Assembly (NCBI GenBank): GCA_009911505.1
Contig: QXXL01000036.1
Location: forward strand, 1-64,000
Source of the DNA: Lachnospiraceae bacterium
GTDB lineage: Bacteria > Bacillota > Clostridia > Lachnospirales > Lachnospiraceae
Reading direction: 5' to 3'
DNA length: 64,000 bases
The notes beneath the pieces were generated by a model that was not told where the DNA came from, made no database searches, and worked only from the letters and a program-made list of their open reading frames with translations. This document shows positions 61,543 through 64,000 of this stretch, one piece after another. Position 1 is the stretch's first letter. Each line of letters begins with the position of its first letter. A program made the translations under genes and the position numbers.

Positions 61543-62343
61543 ATGAAAGAATTAGAAGGGCTGCAGGGCCGTTTGGTGGAAATGCTGCTGCAATTGCGGG
61601 AGTTTACAAACGAACATGGGCTTACGTTTTTTCTTGTGGGTGGGAGTGCGCTCGGCGCATACCGGCACGGGGGGTTTATCCCATGGGATGATGATGTGGA
61701 TATCGCTATGATGCGCGAAGATTTTGAAAAAATGGAGCTGTTGATGGAAAAACGGAAAAATACCCTTGGGGATTTGAAATATTCCCCGGTGGAGCATCAT
61801 TTAATTCCAGAAGCGCCGATTGGCTATCTTTATGATAAACGGCATGCGAAAAAGGGCTGGCAGAATACGGCGAAAATTGACATCCATCCGATTGACGGCG
61901 TACCGGACGGCTGGTTCTTGCGGAAGGTGCAGATGGTGAGCGCGCTGGTCTATTATTTGTCCGAATACCGGCTTCCGGTGAAAAATAAAGGGAAAAAAAT
62001 ACGCGCTGTTTCTAAGGTGATTTTGAAGATTACACCGGATCCGGTGTTTGATTTCTATATGAGGGTGACAAAGCGGATTTTTACGTCCTGGAATAAAAAA
62101 GAATCCAAGGACATCTGCAGCCTGTTTGGTGTGGCTGGGTACCGGACAGAAGTAATGCCAAGGAGTTACCTGCTGCCGTTAAAGGAAAGCCCGTTTGAGG
62201 GGGAAACATTTTTGATACCAGGCGATATCCACAGGTATCTGCAGAGGCTTTATGGCGATTATGAAAAGCTGCCGCCGAAAAAAGATCGTTTTCCACGGCA
62301 TGAAATTTACCGGATGTACCAGGATAGAGAGAAAAGCATATGA
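61543..62343 (+). CDS. licD: LicD-family phosphotransferase
   Basis: A 266-residue protein of the nucleotidyltransferase fold. FFLVGGSALGAYRHGGFIPW followed by DDDVDIAMMR is the LicD signature with the metal-binding Asp pair. Pneumococcal LicD enzymes transfer phosphocholine to teichoic acid; wider members transfer other phospho-ligands. The stop overlaps the start of the CDP-glycerol-type gene (ATGA), so the two are made together. No choline uptake or licC-like gene is visible in the window. Confidence 0.88.
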   Translation: MKELEGLQGRLVEMLLQLREFTNEHGLTFFLVGGSALGAYRHGGFIPWDDDVDIAMMREDFEKMELLMEKRKNTLGDLKYSPVEHHLIPEAPIGYLYDKRHAKKGWQNTAKIDIHPIDGVPDGWFLRKVQMVSALVYYLSEYRLPVKNKGKKIRAVSKVILKITPDPVFDFYMRVTKRIFTSWNKKESKDICSLFGVAGYRTEVMPRSYLLPLKESPFEGETFLIPGDIHRYLQRLYGDYEKLPPKKDRFPRHEIYRMYQDREKSI

Positions 62344-63593
62344 GCCAGCTGATGTTGCAAATAAAAAAGTTTGCCAAAAAAATCATTTCCTATACAATAG
62401 AGGGCGAAAAAAAAGTTTACCGTTTGAAAGGCACGCCTTTTTGCATTAAAAAAAGCTATACGAAATATTATCATAAATATTTAGGGCAGCTTCCGGTTGT
62501 ATCCAACAAAATTGTGTTTGACAATTATATGGGAAAGGGGTATGGCGGCAACTGCAAATATGTGGCAAACCAGCTGCTTTTGATGGATGGGGGCTGGGAT
62601 CTGGTCTGGATGGTTCAGTATCCCAAAACGCAGAAGGGGCAGTTTCCGCCCGGCGTGCGGCTGGTGGAATACGGTTCGCCAGAGGCTATGTATGAGTATG
62701 CAACCGCGCGGTTTTGGGTCTGCAATTACCATTTGGTGCATTATTTGAACAAAGGGCTTTTAAAGAAGCCAGGGCAGCTTTATATCCAGATGTGGCACGG
62801 GTCGTTTGGCATTAAAAAAATTGAAAATGACTGCGGGAATTTAACGCAGGATAGGGCATGGCTTGCTTTGGCGAAGAAAAATGCGCATTATACGGATTTT
62901 TGGATTTCAAACAGTGATTTTGAAACGGGCATTTACCGCCGTGCGTTCTGGGATGTAAAGGATGTGAGGATGTTTGGGCATCCGCGGAATGATATTTTTT
63001 TTGGGGCAGGGATGGAACGGGCGAGGGCGCAGGTGGAGCAATTTCTTGGGAAAACAGGGTATAAGCTTTTGCTTTATGTGCCGACATTCCGGGATGACCG
63101 TATGTTCTGGGAACAGGGGCTGGATTTTGCGCTGGTAAAGCAAAGTATAACGGAGCGGTTTGGGGGAGACTGGCTGGTTTTGATGCGTCTGCATCCCAGG
63201 ATGAAGGAGTTTACAGAGCTTTTGCCCACGGAGCCCTTTTGTGCCGATGTGACGGAATACCCCGATATCCAGGAGCTTTTAGCGGCTGCGGATGCGGTGG
63301 TTACGGATTATTCGAGCGCGGTGTTTGATTATCTTTTGACGGGGCGCCCGGCGTTTGTTTATGCGCCGGATTATAAGGCGTATGAGACGATGCGTGGGCT
63401 TTATTACCCGCTGGAAGAAACGCCGTTTCCGGTGGCGCTTACGAATGCACAGATGGCAAAACATATTGCATCTTTTGATGAATTGGTATATAAAGAGAAG
63501 GTAAAGAAATTTTTGGTAGAAAAAGGCTCCGTGGAGGACGGCAGCGCCGCCTGCCGTGTGGCAGGGCTGATTGTGGATGGAACACTGGGATAG
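62340..63593 (+). CDS. CDP-glycerol glycerophosphotransferase family protein
   Basis: A 417-residue enzyme of the TagB/TagF type. YIQMWHGSFGIKKIENDCG has the catalytic His of the family, FGHPRNDIFFGAG follows, and AAADAVVTDYSSAVFDYLLTG is the conserved C-terminal region. Such enzymes add glycerol phosphate or polymerise it. Together with LicD it argues for a phosphate-decorated polymer like teichoic acid or a phosphorylated capsule. Confidence 0.88.
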   Translation: MSQLMLQIKKFAKKIISYTIEGEKKVYRLKGTPFCIKKSYTKYYHKYLGQLPVVSNKIVFDNYMGKGYGGNCKYVANQLLLMDGGWDLVWMVQYPKTQKGQFPPGVRLVEYGSPEAMYEYATARFWVCNYHLVHYLNKGLLKKPGQLYIQMWHGSFGIKKIENDCGNLTQDRAWLALAKKNAHYTDFWISNSDFETGIYRRAFWDVKDVRMFGHPRNDIFFGAGMERARAQVEQFLGKTGYKLLLYVPTFRDDRMFWEQGLDFALVKQSITERFGGDWLVLMRLHPRMKEFTELLPTEPFCADVTEYPDIQELLAAADAVVTDYSSAVFDYLLTGRPAFVYAPDYKAYETMRGLYYPLEETPFPVALTNAQMAKHIASFDELVYKEKVKKFLVEKGSVEDGSAACRVAGLIVDGTLG

Positions 63594-63630
63594 TTATGCG
63601 TTTTGATTAGAAAGTAAGGGTAAGGGACAG

Positions 63631-64000
63631 ATGGAACATTTAAAAGTATTTTGGAAACGTAGAGGTTTGCTGTGGGAGCTGGTCAAAAAAGGGGTCAAGT
63701 TAAAGTACAGGCGGTCATATCTTGGGATTTTGTGGTCATTTCTAGAGCCGCTTTTAACGACGATCGTATTGACAGTAGTGTTTGGGACGCTACTGGGGCG
63801 CGGGGATGAGAAGTTTCCGCTGTATGTGCTTTGTGGGAAGCTTTTGTATTCGTTTTATTCGGTTTCCACAAAATCAGCGGCAAAATCTATACGGGCCAAT
63901 GCGTCCATGATTACAAAGGTCTATGTGCCCAAATACCTGTATCCGCTGTCGAGTATTTTGTATAATTATGTAATCACCAGTATTTCCCTGCTGGTACTTA
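63631..64000 (+). CDS. second ABC-2 polysaccharide export permease (partial at window edge)
   Basis: This frame runs from ATG 63631 (behind AAGGG) to the window end, 123 codons, still open. It begins MEHLKVFWKRRGLLWELVKK, with YRRSYLGILWSFLEPLLTTI and the membrane segment TIVLTVVFGTLLG, then KFPLYVLCGKLLYSFY. This is the TagG/Wzm family again. An ATPase partner would be expected just beyond the window. It shows that the locus has a second exporter, distinct from the one at 54716. Confidence 0.88.
   Translation, partial: MEHLKVFWKRRGLLWELVKKGVKLKYRRSYLGILWSFLEPLLTTIVLTVVFGTLLGRGDEKFPLYVLCGKLLYSFYSVSTKSAAKSIRANASMITKVYVPKYLYPLSSILYNYVITSISLLVL

Overview
The window looks like the chromosome of an anaerobic gut Firmicute of the Lachnospiraceae (Clostridia). 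The evidence is the mbl-flhO-flhP flagellar rod group next to recD2-comF-yvyF, the cdaA-cdaR-glmM trio, a glutamine synthetase with an ANTAR antiterminator, TnpV and cysteine-rich KTR proteins typical of gut clostridial conjugative elements, and a large secreted sialidase. The species cannot be named from sequence alone. No rRNA, tRNA or CRISPR array was seen.

Bases 1-24,730 are an accessory region built by repeated insertion and decay. The 3' end of an rlmD/rumA-type 23S rRNA methyltransferase gene occurs three times (1-346, 4655-5014, 18178-18288), as expected if several elements used this gene end as an attachment site. Between copies 1 and 2 is an AT-rich cassette: a REase-like nuclease, a HerA-type ATPase (frameshifted as read) and a YhcG/DUF1016 nuclease. 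It is the best candidate for a defence system here. Between copies 2 and 3 are wrecks of conjugative elements: a truncated KilA-N gene, regulators (PadR, TetR, XRE, MerR/TipAS), flavin proteins, two TnpV genes, IS110 and ISAs1 fragments, and a two-component system with its ABC transporter in which four genes carry deletions. From 18.3 to 24.7 kb come IS3 and IS110 debris, an apparently intact double-MerR/ABC exporter operon, a KTR-serine recombinase chimera, a possible structured RNA and a set of small membrane and immunity-like genes.

Bases 24,783-30,110 are a nitrogen and amidotransferase cluster. Glutamine synthetase, an ANTAR regulator and a purF look intact. A GXGXG (glutamate synthase-like) gene, glmS and carA survive only as deleted remnants. 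A strong six-base-loop hairpin lies between the two divergent arms.

Bases 30,300-45,770 are ordinary chromosome: mbl, flagellar rod genes (flhP frameshifted), recD2, comF, yvyF, a roughly 1063-residue sialidase, two membrane proteins, cdaA, cdaR, glmM and an HPr-like gene. The flagellar run stops at yvyF and is followed by the sialidase.

Bases 45,786-64,000 are one long plus-strand surface-polysaccharide locus: DUF2142 protein, GT2 glycosyltransferases, DUF2304, the full dTDP-rhamnose pathway (rmlD, B, A, C), a Wzm/Wzt ABC exporter, a putative methyltransferase/kinase-like protein, a polyprenyl glycosylphosphotransferase, LicD, a CDP-glycerol polymerase-like protein, and the start of a second ABC-2 permease cut by the window edge. 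Together they predict a rhamnose-containing glycan, possibly modified by phosphocholine-like or glycerol-phosphate groups, exported by ABC transporters.
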